From Oscillospiraceae bacterium (GTDB taxonomy: Bacteria > Bacillota > Clostridia > Oscillospirales > Acutalibacteraceae), in assembly GCA_015065925.1 (NCBI GenBank), contig SVPL01000004.1, positions 1 through 64,000 of the forward strand: 64,000 nucleotides of DNA, given 5' to 3'. Below, piece by piece: positions 48,861 through 57,770 of the stretch. Position 1 is the stretch's first letter. Each line of letters begins with the position of its first letter. The position numbers and the translations under genes were made by a program. A model generated the notes under the pieces. It saw only the letters and a program-made list of their open reading frames with translations. It did not search any database and had not been told where the DNA came from.

Positions 48861-51031
48861 ATTGTTGTGTACAAGTACATTGTGTGGTTGGGCGAAAGAT
48901 GCTCGGTGATAACGCCGTTTTTATATTCCGCAGGGGAGAGTGGCGCTGAAACCTCGGTAGGCTTTTCACCCTTTCCAACACAGTAGCTTAACTTTTTAAA
49001 GGGTTTATCGGTGAGAACGGGCAAATGAATTGTTAAATCGCGTTCGCCCGAGCCGTTTGTTTCTACAACTATGGTAACATCACCGTCTTTTTCAAAAACT
49101 GCTGCGCGTACATCCATAGGATTGGAAGCCTCACATTTAAACACGCGGGAGTGGGCGGGAATGTACTTTATAGAAGGTCCAATTTCGGCGCAAATAGGCT
49201 CAATATAAAGGCCTTCGTTTTTAAAGCCGTCGTTTCTGATAAGGCAAATATCCTCATCAAAGGGGCCGTTGAAGGGGTCGGTAAGCACCGAGCTTGCAAG
49301 ACACCAATGAAGGGCAACAACCGCGCCGCCGTTTACGGCAGAAATCATATTACCTACGGTGGAGTTTCCAAAGTTGGGGAAATGGCAAGCAAATTCGGTA
49401 AGACCAATTCTGCCACCGTTTGTATCTTTAATATGAAGGGGCATTTTTTCATTTAAAATATCGTCGTTGTTTGGAACATAATGATGTTTTGTGTAAACAT
49501 CAATAACATCGCCCGCCATTTGGTGCATATCACGCAACCAATCTCTGTCGGGAGTGGCTGCGCTGTCCTCTGCGCCCCAAATTTCAAAACGGTGGCGAAG
49601 CCCCGCCTTTTTAAGCTCGCTGTCAATATCTTTAAGAGTCTTTACAAGATATTTTTTCTTAAGCTCTATGTTATTATCGGGGGTTACGGCGAAGTTACCG
49701 TTTTCAGGCTCGTTAGAAACGGCTATATATTTAATATTGTAGCCCTTTTCGTCTGTGAGGAATTTTAGCGCCGCTACTACCGAACGGGCGAACTGCTTGG
49801 TATCTCTCGGTGCGCTTCTTCCTTGGTCGGGAATTTCGGGGATGGTGTACCAGGAGTGCAGATTTTTGCCAACAACCCAAGAAAAATTAAGCTCAATTTC
49901 AGTTCCAAGCTCACGGAAAACATCCATATATTCCAAAAACCAGCGCATTTTTTCGCTTTCAAAATCGTATTCATCGGGCCCTATTTGGAACCAGTCGTTT
50001 TGGAACCAAACACGAATTATTTTAATATCCAAATCGCGAATGGCTTTATGCTCTAATTTTATAAATTCGGGGTCGTAACCGAATTTTTGGGTAGATTCAG
50101 GCATAAGCTGGAAGGGGAGCACATTTGTGCCTACACCCAAAAAGTCTTCGGTAATAACTTCATCTTGAATGTAAAGGGAGGTTGTTTTTGAAAATGCACC
50201 AATAAGATTATCTTTTTCGGTCGTAATGTATCTTCCGCTAAGGTGTTTAGTGCAAATATAAGCCTCGGTGTTACCTATTTTTATGGGCTTGAAATCGTCT
50301 TCAAGATGGTGAACAACAGACATATTACCTTTTAGGGAGGTTTTTATGGGGAGCGCCGGATCTCTTACAATAATGGTTTCAATATCGGTGGGGAAGCCAA
50401 TGTCAAAGGAGTGCATATTGCCTTTCACTTCAATGTTGGCACTTTCCAATAAATCTACACCGTATGGGTCAAGGCATAGTTGTTCTTCAGCGGCATTAAC
50501 AGAAAATACGCCTGCAAAATCCAAACGAACAACTCTATCTACCGCGTATCCGTGGGTGAATTTTATGCCAAAGAATTTGGCTGAAAGCGGAGCATCAAGG
50601 GTGAAAATCTGAGCAGTACCTTTTAAAAGGTCTTTGGGGTTAAAAATCTCTCTGCGGTCATATTCGGCAATGAAGTTCTCCTTTGAATAAAGAGCTTCTT
50701 TATCATTTGAGAGATAAACCTCGTACCTTCCGTAGCCAAAATCCTGAGCGTTTGCGTAGGTGGAAACCAAAAGCTTGTTTATTAATTCATCACTTTCTAT
50801 TGTGTAGGTGACGGTAAAGGGCAGCTTGCCGTCAAGCTGAACATGACGCCTATCACACAAAGTATGACCTTTAGCACCTGTTATTTCTTCAATTTTTCCG
50901 GTTTTCGCCGAAAACTCATTTCCCGAAGCATCAATAAGCTGGGGGATAGGCGAAAACTTTAAAAGATTTTTTTTAAGCGGCAGCTTTGCAATATCTGCCA
51001 TTGTAACGCGATCGTTTACTGTAACCTTCAT
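48857..51031 (-). CDS. Clan GH-A-like glycoside hydrolase with N-terminal beta-sandwich region
   Basis: IKYIAVSNEPENGNF (acid/base Glu after Asn); IGLTEFACHFP (nucleophile-like); TIM-barrel organisation; 4-bp overlap with the next gene. Confidence 0.65.
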   Translation of the reverse strand: MKVTVNDRVTMADIAKLPLKKNLLKFSPIPQLIDASGNEFSAKTGKIEEITGAKGHTLCDRRHVQLDGKLPFTVTYTIESDELINKLLVSTYANAQDFGYGRYEVYLSNDKEALYSKENFIAEYDRREIFNPKDLLKGTAQIFTLDAPLSAKFFGIKFTHGYAVDRVVRLDFAGVFSVNAAEEQLCLDPYGVDLLESANIEVKGNMHSFDIGFPTDIETIIVRDPALPIKTSLKGNMSVVHHLEDDFKPIKIGNTEAYICTKHLSGRYITTEKDNLIGAFSKTTSLYIQDEVITEDFLGVGTNVLPFQLMPESTQKFGYDPEFIKLEHKAIRDLDIKIIRVWFQNDWFQIGPDEYDFESEKMRWFLEYMDVFRELGTEIELNFSWVVGKNLHSWYTIPEIPDQGRSAPRDTKQFARSVVAALKFLTDEKGYNIKYIAVSNEPENGNFAVTPDNNIELKKKYLVKTLKDIDSELKKAGLRHRFEIWGAEDSAATPDRDWLRDMHQMAGDVIDVYTKHHYVPNNDDILNEKMPLHIKDTNGGRIGLTEFACHFPNFGNSTVGNMISAVNGGAVVALHWCLASSVLTDPFNGPFDEDICLIRNDGFKNEGLYIEPICAEIGPSIKYIPAHSRVFKCEASNPMDVRAAVFEKDGDVTIVVETNGSGERDLTIHLPVLTDKPFKKLSYCVGKGEKPTEVSAPLSPAEYKNGVITEHLSPNHTMYLYTTI

Positions 51032-51305
51032 AAAAAATACCTCCCGTAGGAAAAAGAGTAGTCAAAAATTCATCTATGCTTATAATAACGGATTTTTTAG
51101 GTTTTTTCAAGTGAAAAAATCCTCCACAAAAGCCCAAATGTTTATATTTGCAATAAGTAAAAATAGATGTGTATGCAAAAACCTTTTAATTATGCGTAAA
51201 TTTTGGAGTTTGAAGCTTTAAAATAATGTTTAAAAAAGACAGATGTAATTCAGACTGTTTTGGAGATTGAAATAAAATTTTAGTTTTTGCGTTTTTATTT
51301 AAAAT

Positions 51306-51340
51306 CTACCCTTGACAAAACATAACATTTAGGGTAGAAT
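51306..51340 (+). promoter_or_regulatory. Promoter TTGACA-N17-TAGAAT overlapped by inverted repeat CTACCCT/AGGGTAG
   Basis: TTGACA 51312-51317, TAGAAT 51335-51340; CTACCCT 51306-51312 and AGGGTAG 51331-51337. Confidence 0.6.
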
Positions 51341-51521
51341 TATAAAGGCTTAAAAATTAGGCTGTTTGTTTTGATGGTAACGCGCTAGACTTAGGTTCTG
51401 TACTGTATGTGATTTTGTTGTTGATTACGGTTTTTGCCGTTTTCATAAATGAGGGTTAAGCAATACGCTCCTCCTCGGTTTACCTCCACCGTGTAAAAAT
51501 TAAGAGGTAAAAGCTTAATAT

Positions 51522-51933
51522 GCGGGTGTGGCGGAATTGGGCGAAGCGGAGTGCCGCATCCGGTGGATGAAGAAGGCGCTTCGCTGAGGTGAAAAAATAA
51601 GGAGCAATGCGACGCGCTCCAAGCGAGCAGGGCGACTATATTTTTGAGGGTAACGCGCGTGGCGCGGCTGCCACTTAAAATAAATACTATTTATTATTTT
51701 TTACCTATTATTTATTGCTTTAAATATGCGGGTGTGGCGGAATTGGGCGAAGCAAGGTGCCGCATCCGGTGGATGAAGAAGGCAGCTTGCTGAGGTGAAA
51801 AAACAAGGAGCAATGCGACGCGCTCCAAGCGAGCAGGGCGACTATGTTTTTGAGGGTAACGCGCGTGGCGCGGCTGCCACTTAAAATAAATACTACTTAT
51901 TATTTTTTACCTATTACTTATTGCTTTAAATAT
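51522..51933 (+). repeat. Two tandem 206-bp units, each = 5' end of tRNA-Leu (19 nt) + structured sequence
   Basis: GCGGGTGTGGCGGAATTGG starts at 51522, 51728 and 51934 (the true tRNA); exact 206-bp period; the two units differ at few positions. Confidence 0.9.
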
Positions 51934-52017
51934 GCGGGTGTGGCGGAATTGGCAGACGCGCTAGACTTAGGATCTAGTGTCTTCGATGTGCAGGTTCAAG
52001 TCCTGTCACCCGCACCA
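51934..52017 (+). tRNA. tRNA-Leu (anticodon TAG), CCA encoded
   Basis: GCGGGTGTGGCGGAATTGGCAGACGCGCTAGACTTAGGATCTAGTGTCTTCGATGTGCAGGTTCAAGTCCTGTCACCCGCACCA. Confidence 0.95.
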
Positions 52018-52022
52018 ATTTT

Positions 52023-52050
52023 CGAGGGCAGACCTATGAGTTTGCCCTCG
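52023..52050 (+). terminator. tRNA-Leu terminator
   Basis: CGAGGGCAGACCTATGAGTTTGCCCTCG then TTATTTTAT. Confidence 0.7.
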
Positions 52051-52303
52051 TTATTTTATGTCAAGAGATAAAGGCTTCCCCTATCCTCGCCCCTGATAAA
52101 TAAAGGGATTTTACAACACATATCAAAAACAGGCTAAAAAATAACCAAACCCTTAGTAATCAAAAAGTAAAGGCTACCGAGGATTTTTGTTATAATTATT
52201 TTTTGGAACTAATTGGGAGCAAAAATATAATACTTGTTGAAAATGATGTCTTATTTTGATATAATAATATCAATACAAATCTGCAATTAAGGAGAAAATT
52301 ATT

Positions 52304-53308
52304 TTGACAAAATTTGAACAGGCACTTGAAACTTGCGAAAAAATATTAACAGGAATTGAATTAGGTACGCTAACAACATCTTCAATGCTTATGATGTGTT
52401 TACGAGTGGCAAGGTTAACAAATGATACGGATGCTATTGAATGGCTCCAATACGAAAATAGCGGATATCCACGAGATGTAAAAGGTCATATACTTTCATC
52501 TGCTTGGAATATCGGTTGGAAACACGGTCGTGGAAGTTATAACAAAGAAAAGCAACAGGTTATCTTTAGTGATTTAGCATCAGAATTAGAGCAAAAAATA
52601 ACCGTACAGAAAAATGCTATTGCTAATTATAGAACGGAGGGTGTTTCTGTTTCAGGAGATAGAGCAGCTGTTGCTATGTCTACTTTAACAAATTCAGTTA
52701 AATCTAATACAAATGATTTACTTGCTCGTATATCTTTAGGAGAAAGCAGATTATCAATTTTGCGAAGCAGATATTATGATTATGCTTTAAAGAAGCAAAT
52801 TGAACTATCTTTCAGCAGTACAACAGCAGATGTCTTTTCTGTATATAGAGAAAAGGTAGATAACTACTTTTCTAAACTCCCCTCTGATATTATTTCAAAG
52901 TTACGTGCAATTGATGACAAAATCAATTCTGATAATCCTGAACTGTACTCACAAGCGTTAACTACTTGCCGAAGATTGTTTGGCGATGTTGCGGAGGAAC
53001 TATTTAAAATCAATTTCCCTAATTATAAAGAAAAAATGTATAAAACTAAATCTGGAAAAGAAATTGATGTGAGTGGTGAACATTACAAAAACAAATTATC
53101 TGCAGTAATTGAAAAATTACAAGACAAATCTTCCAACAAATGCTTAGTAGGAAGTAATATACTTTATTTGATTGATAGAATGGATGCTCTCAATGATTTA
53201 CAATGCAAAGGTGTTCATAATGAGATTTCCAAAGAAGATGCTATGCAATGTATAATACATACTTACATCTGCTTAGGTGACATTCTATCATTGCAATATC
53301 CAAACTAA
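52304..53308 (+). CDS. AbiTii-domain-like protein (candidate abortive infection / defense)
   Basis: N-terminal LETCEKILTGIELGTLTTSSMLMMCLRVARLTNDTDAIEWLQYENSGYPRD resembles the AbiTii domain pattern (..LARxxxDxxxxxWLxxExxGY). Confidence 0.6.
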   Translation: MTKFEQALETCEKILTGIELGTLTTSSMLMMCLRVARLTNDTDAIEWLQYENSGYPRDVKGHILSSAWNIGWKHGRGSYNKEKQQVIFSDLASELEQKITVQKNAIANYRTEGVSVSGDRAAVAMSTLTNSVKSNTNDLLARISLGESRLSILRSRYYDYALKKQIELSFSSTTADVFSVYREKVDNYFSKLPSDIISKLRAIDDKINSDNPELYSQALTTCRRLFGDVAEELFKINFPNYKEKMYKTKSGKEIDVSGEHYKNKLSAVIEKLQDKSSNKCLVGSNILYLIDRMDALNDLQCKGVHNEISKEDAMQCIIHTYICLGDILSLQYPN

Positions 53309-53461
53309 TAAATAACTATTTTGACCTATGTTCTGTTTAATCAGAGCATAGGTCCTTTTTATTTTGTGATTATATGGAATTTTTTGGGGAATAGTTCCCG
53401 TGAACTGTGCGGCTACACAGTTCCAAAGTTATAATTTATAATACAGAAAGGAGTTTTAAAT

Positions 53462-53755
53462 ATGCGAGGTGTTTCAATGTCTACCATAGATAAAGTTAAA
53501 ATCAAGGGTGAGTATTTAAATGGTGCTTATAGTGAGCTTGCGGCACTACTCGGTATTGATGCAGTTCTTAAAATTCATTCAAAATATCGAGGCACTCAGA
53601 TATTCTTCCCTGTAGAACTATTTAGTAGAGAGTTCATTGTTAAGCAGATAGTCGAAGAATATAATGGCTATAACGTCCGTGAACTTGCTACAAAATACGG
53701 GTACACAGAAAAGTGGATTCGTAAGATTCTTAAAGAACATATAGACAAAGAATAA
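53462..53755 (+). CDS. Mor-like transcription activator family protein
   Basis: LAALLGIDAVLKIHSKYRGTQIFFPVELFSREFIVKQIVEEYNGYNVRELATKYGYTEKWIRKIL. Confidence 0.75.
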   Translation: MRGVSMSTIDKVKIKGEYLNGAYSELAALLGIDAVLKIHSKYRGTQIFFPVELFSREFIVKQIVEEYNGYNVRELATKYGYTEKWIRKILKEHIDKE

Positions 53756-53771
53756 ATTAAGGAGATTAGCT

Positions 53772-54683
53772 ATGAAAATAAGAGTATTATCAATAATTGT
53801 TGCCGTTTCTATTATCCTGTGTTTATGCAGTTGTGGTAAAGATAACAATGAAAATATAGACGGTTCATCATCTTCGAAGAAAAACGATACTGTTTCAGTA
53901 TCTTCATCCCAAAAGCTTGAAACAAGAGAAGACTATCTAAATGTTTTATACGGTTACTACGAAACCGATGAAGCCTATGTGTATATAAGCAAGGATTATT
54001 ATGAAGAAAAATCCAAAATCGAAGAATATGATTACAGATATGGTGATGTTGATGCTATAAATGTTTCGATGGGTGATAACAACATTACAACATACGAAAT
54101 TTCAGTTTATAGACAATTTATAGTTTACTATGTTTTTGACGGCACCCAATTAAAAACATCGAATGGTTCTACTGCAAAAAAAATCACAAAAGAAGTATAT
54201 GATAAAATTCCTCTAAAAACCTATACATATACTCCTCCTGTATCAAGCGAAACACAATCTAACGAAACTATAGTTGAGACAGAACCCGATTACATTGTAC
54301 CCATTTCAAAAGCAAAAGTGGGAGATATCATTTATTTTGGTACATACGAACAAGACGGATATACAAATAACGGTTTAGAGAAAATCGAGTGGCGTGTTTT
54401 GGAAAAGAAAAACGGTCGCCTTTTTGTAATTTCAAATCGTGTGCTTGACAGACAACCATATAACAAGGATGAAATTCACACCAATTATCCACCCGAAACC
54501 ACTTGGGAGAAATGCTCGCTCAGAACTTGGCTTAACAATAATTTCTTCAATACCGCATTTTCAAATTCGGAAAAAAAGAAGATACCTTCTGTTAGCATAC
54601 ATACCGACCGTTATGAAAATGCTCAAAGAAATGCCGCTCAAAAACTCGATGAGAGCATTAAAAACACCAATATGACAGGATAA
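53772..54683 (+). CDS. Lipoprotein with C-terminal DUF6273-like domain
   Basis: Lipobox CLCSCGKD; VGDIIYFGTYEQDGYTNNGLEKIEWRVLEKKNGRLFVISNRVLDRQPYN...WEKCSLRTWLNNNFFNTAFS. Confidence 0.75.
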   Translation: MKIRVLSIIVAVSIILCLCSCGKDNNENIDGSSSSKKNDTVSVSSSQKLETREDYLNVLYGYYETDEAYVYISKDYYEEKSKIEEYDYRYGDVDAINVSMGDNNITTYEISVYRQFIVYYVFDGTQLKTSNGSTAKKITKEVYDKIPLKTYTYTPPVSSETQSNETIVETEPDYIVPISKAKVGDIIYFGTYEQDGYTNNGLEKIEWRVLEKKNGRLFVISNRVLDRQPYNKDEIHTNYPPETTWEKCSLRTWLNNNFFNTAFSNSEKKKIPSVSIHTDRYENAQRNAAQKLDESIKNTNMTG

Positions 54684-54871
54684 TCATTACATACAGTTCC
54701 CCAAAACTCTCGTTGTTTTGAATAAAATAATCATTATTTTTAAATAATGGAGCAAAAATGGAACTGAAAACAAAGAACACAAATTGTATTATAAACATTA
54801 AAAATGCTTTTCCCCTTAATTGTTTGACACATAGCAATTTTTAATTTTGAGTTTTTATTTTATGATATATG

Positions 54872-54896
54872 GGTTCAAGTCCTGTCACCCGCACCA
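54872..54896 (+). repeat. Duplicated 3' end of tRNA-Leu (att-like)
   Basis: 25/25 match to 51993-52017. Confidence 0.9.
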
Positions 54897-54964
54897 AAGC
54901 ATTCAAACCCGAACCTTTTACCCATCGGTGAAACGTTCGGGTTTGTTGTTTTCTTAAAAGATGT

Positions 54965-55171
54965 TATTCTATTGGCATTGCTTCTGTTTGGCTTAAAGCA
55001 AAGGATGTGTCTTGGATTTGGAAAGCGTTTGTTGTAATTGCCGTTATTTTAATCTGCCTTTCTACTATGTTTATAAAACAACACTCGGCAGCAGATTTCT
55101 TTGCGGCATTACCTGTGTGTCTGCTTGCTGAGATATTAGTGTTCAAGGTCTTTTATAAGAAAAAAGCATAA
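54965..55171 (+). pseudogene. 5'-truncated membrane-protein remnant
   Basis: Frame YSIGIASVWLKAKDVSWIWKAFVVIAVILICLSTMFIKQHSAADFFAALPVCLLAEILVFKVFYKKKA*; no suitable start; lies just past the att-like repeat. Confidence 0.5.
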
Positions 55172-55182
55172 AGTTTAGAGGG

Positions 55183-56316
55183 ATGGGGTTTATGAGTATT
55201 AACATAAAGGAAGTTATATCAAAAAAGGATTTAAAGAAGTGGATTGAGTTTCCAAATTCGCTTTATAAGGATAACGAGTATTACGTTCCGTTTCTTATGA
55301 GTGACGAAATGGAGACATTTACACCTGACAAAAATCCTGCCTACGCTTTTTGTGAAACAAAGCTGTTTTTAGCATATAAGGATAAAAAAACAGTCGGCAG
55401 AATTGCGGGGCTAATTAACCACGCTTACAATAAGAAATGGGACAAAAACGCAATCCGCTTCACCCGATTTGATTTTATTGACGATTATGAGGTTTCGCAA
55501 GCATTATTCGATAAAGTTATCGATTGGGGAAAGGAAAACGGATTTACTGAAATTATGGGGCCGATTGGCTTTACCGATATGGATCACGAGGGTATGCTGA
55601 TTGAAGGCTTCGAAGAATTCAACCTTTCTATTACGTTCTATAATCATCCTTATTATATCGACCATATGGAGCGTTTGGGGCTTAAAAAGGATATTGATTG
55701 GTTTGAATATCGCATCAATGTCCCTGAAAGTTTGGACCCTCGCTTTGCAAAAATCAGCAACCGTATCTGCGAGAAAAACAATTATTCGGTTGTAACCTAT
55801 AACAACCGCAAGGTGCTGTATAACGATGCTTCGGAAGCCTTTAAGATTATTGACGTTGCTTTTTCAAAGCTATACGGCACCGTGCCGCTTACTCCCGAAG
55901 TGATTAAGCACGCTATCGACGGATACGTACCTGTGGTAAATCTCGATTACGTATGCTCGATTAAAGATAAAGACGGCAATATCATCGGATTTGGTGTGCT
56001 TGTTCCGTCTATTGCTAAGGCACTTAAAAAGTCTGACGGTAAAATGCTTCCCTTTGGTGTGTTCCGCTTACTTCGAGCCCTTAACGGTAAAAACGACACT
56101 CTTGAAATGTTCTTTGTAGCGGTTAAGCCCGAATACCAATCACTCGGACTTCCGGCTATACTTATTAACACCTTGGCTCCCAAAATTATAGAAAACGGTG
56201 TCAAATACTGCGAAACGGGCCCGATGCTTGAAACCAACACCGCCATCCACAGTATGTGGAGACACTTTGAAAAACGTCAGCACCGTCGCCGTCGTTGTTA
56301 CATAAAGGATATCTGA
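55183..56316 (+). CDS. GNAT-like acyl/N-acetyltransferase protein
   Basis: KDNEYYVPFLMSDEMETFTPDKNPAYAFCETKLFLAYKDKKTVGRIAGLINHAYN; FTEIMGPIGFTDMDHEGMLIEGFEE; EMFFVAVKPEYQSLGLPAILI. Confidence 0.7.
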   Translation: MGFMSINIKEVISKKDLKKWIEFPNSLYKDNEYYVPFLMSDEMETFTPDKNPAYAFCETKLFLAYKDKKTVGRIAGLINHAYNKKWDKNAIRFTRFDFIDDYEVSQALFDKVIDWGKENGFTEIMGPIGFTDMDHEGMLIEGFEEFNLSITFYNHPYYIDHMERLGLKKDIDWFEYRINVPESLDPRFAKISNRICEKNNYSVVTYNNRKVLYNDASEAFKIIDVAFSKLYGTVPLTPEVIKHAIDGYVPVVNLDYVCSIKDKDGNIIGFGVLVPSIAKALKKSDGKMLPFGVFRLLRALNGKNDTLEMFFVAVKPEYQSLGLPAILINTLAPKIIENGVKYCETGPMLETNTAIHSMWRHFEKRQHRRRRCYIKDI

Positions 56317-56384
56317 TAACTTGAATTATTAATGCAAATGTTTTATAATATATGTTATAATTTCTAATTTAATGGAGCGAAAAT

Positions 56385-57770
56385 ATGAATGATAACAAGG
56401 AAATGCTCGGCACGGCACCGATTGGCAAACTGCTGTTTAAATTGGCGGTTCCGACGGTTGTAGCCCAGCTTATCAATATGCTATACAATATCGTTGACCG
56501 CATCTATATCGGCCATATTAAGGATGTCGGAAGTCTTGCCCTTACGGGCGTTGGAGTGTGTATGCCGATTATTATGATTATATCGGCATTTGCGGCATTG
56601 ATTGCTTCGGGCGGTGCGCCGAAAGCATCTATCGCTATGGGTGAGGGTGACAACGATTCCGCCGAAAAAATTATGGGCGGTTGTTTCTCTCTGCAACTTA
56701 TTATATCCGCCATTCTGACCGCCGTTTTGCTGATTTGGAACAAAGACCTGCTTTTGATGTTCGGCGCAAGTGAAAACACCATTGGGTATGCAACAAGCTA
56801 TATGAACATCTACGCTATCGGCACAGTCTTTGTGCAGTTAACGCTTGGTATGGGTGCGTTTATCACCGCACAGGGCTACACCAAAATCAGTATGATTACG
56901 GTGCTTATAGGTGCTGTCAGCAACATAATTCTTGACCCGATTTTCATTTTCGGACTCGGCATGGGTGTGAAAGGTGCGGCGCTTGCTACGATTCTTTCGC
57001 AAGCTATTTCTTGCGTTTGGGTGATCACCTTCCTCTGCGGTAAGAAAACGTATTTAAAACTCAAAAAACATAATCTTCCGATAGATGCAAAACTCGTTTT
57101 GCCTTGTATTGCGCTTGGAACGGCGACCTTTATTATGCAAAGTAGTGAAAGCGTGATTTCGGTTTGTTTTAATTCCTCGCTCTTAAAATACGGCGGCGAT
57201 ATTGCCGTTGGTGCTATGACCATTCTCACAAGCGTGATGCAGTTTGCGATGCTTCCGATGCAAGGTATTGCACAGGGCGCACAGCCAATTTTAAGCTATA
57301 ACTTCGGTGCCAAAAACGCCGAGCGTGTCAAGAAAACCTTTAAGCTTTTGCTTATCTCTTGTCTTACTTATTCATTTGTGATTTGGGGAGCCATTATGTT
57401 GTTGCCGCAAATGTTTGCAGGGATATTTACACCCGATGCAGTACTTATCGAATTCACCGCAACGGCACTTCGTATTTATTGTGGCGTGATGTGCATCTTC
57501 GGTATTCAGATTGCTTGCCAGATGACCTTTGTTTCTATTGGCAACGCACCGTGTTCTATTATCGTTGCTATCGTTCGCAAGTTCGTTTTATTATTGCCGT
57601 TGATTTACGTTATGCCTAAGCTGATAACAGACAAAACATTAGGCGTTTATACGGCAGAGCCGGTTGCCGACGTGATAGCCGTAACCTTTACCGCTATCCT
57701 TTTCACCATACAATTTAAGAAGGCACTAAAATCTTTAACAATAGAAAATTCAAAGGAGACAGTACAATGA
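56385..57770 (+). CDS. MATE family efflux transporter
   Basis: LGTAPIGKLLFKLAVPTVVAQLINMLYNIVDRIYIGHI; GMGAFITAQGYTKISM; two-half organisation. Confidence 0.95.
   Translation: MNDNKEMLGTAPIGKLLFKLAVPTVVAQLINMLYNIVDRIYIGHIKDVGSLALTGVGVCMPIIMIISAFAALIASGGAPKASIAMGEGDNDSAEKIMGGCFSLQLIISAILTAVLLIWNKDLLLMFGASENTIGYATSYMNIYAIGTVFVQLTLGMGAFITAQGYTKISMITVLIGAVSNIILDPIFIFGLGMGVKGAALATILSQAISCVWVITFLCGKKTYLKLKKHNLPIDAKLVLPCIALGTATFIMQSSESVISVCFNSSLLKYGGDIAVGAMTILTSVMQFAMLPMQGIAQGAQPILSYNFGAKNAERVKKTFKLLLISCLTYSFVIWGAIMLLPQMFAGIFTPDAVLIEFTATALRIYCGVMCIFGIQIACQMTFVSIGNAPCSIIVAIVRKFVLLLPLIYVMPKLITDKTLGVYTAEPVADVIAVTFTAILFTIQFKKALKSLTIENSKETVQ

Larger units (their letters stand above)
52018..54896. mobile_element. 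Island-like segment bounded by tRNA-Leu 3' end and its 25-bp direct repeat
   Basis: GGTTCAAGTCCTGTCACCCGCACCA at 51993-52017 and again at 54872-54896; cargo AbiTii-like, Mor-like and DUF6273 lipoprotein; no integrase seen. Confidence 0.7.

Noticed and set aside
51522-51727. Second and third tRNA-Leu genes
   Set aside because: Only the first 19 nt match the tRNA; no anticodon or T-arm follows in the two upstream units.
51844-52071. ORF encoding ...AGVAELADALDLGSSVFDVQVQVLSPAP...
   Set aside because: This is a read-through translation of the tRNA-Leu gene (a well-known spurious product), not a protein.
54841-54896. A tRNA gene ending at 54896
   Set aside because: Only the 25-nt 3' end is present; upstream sequence is AT-rich and does not form the remaining arms.
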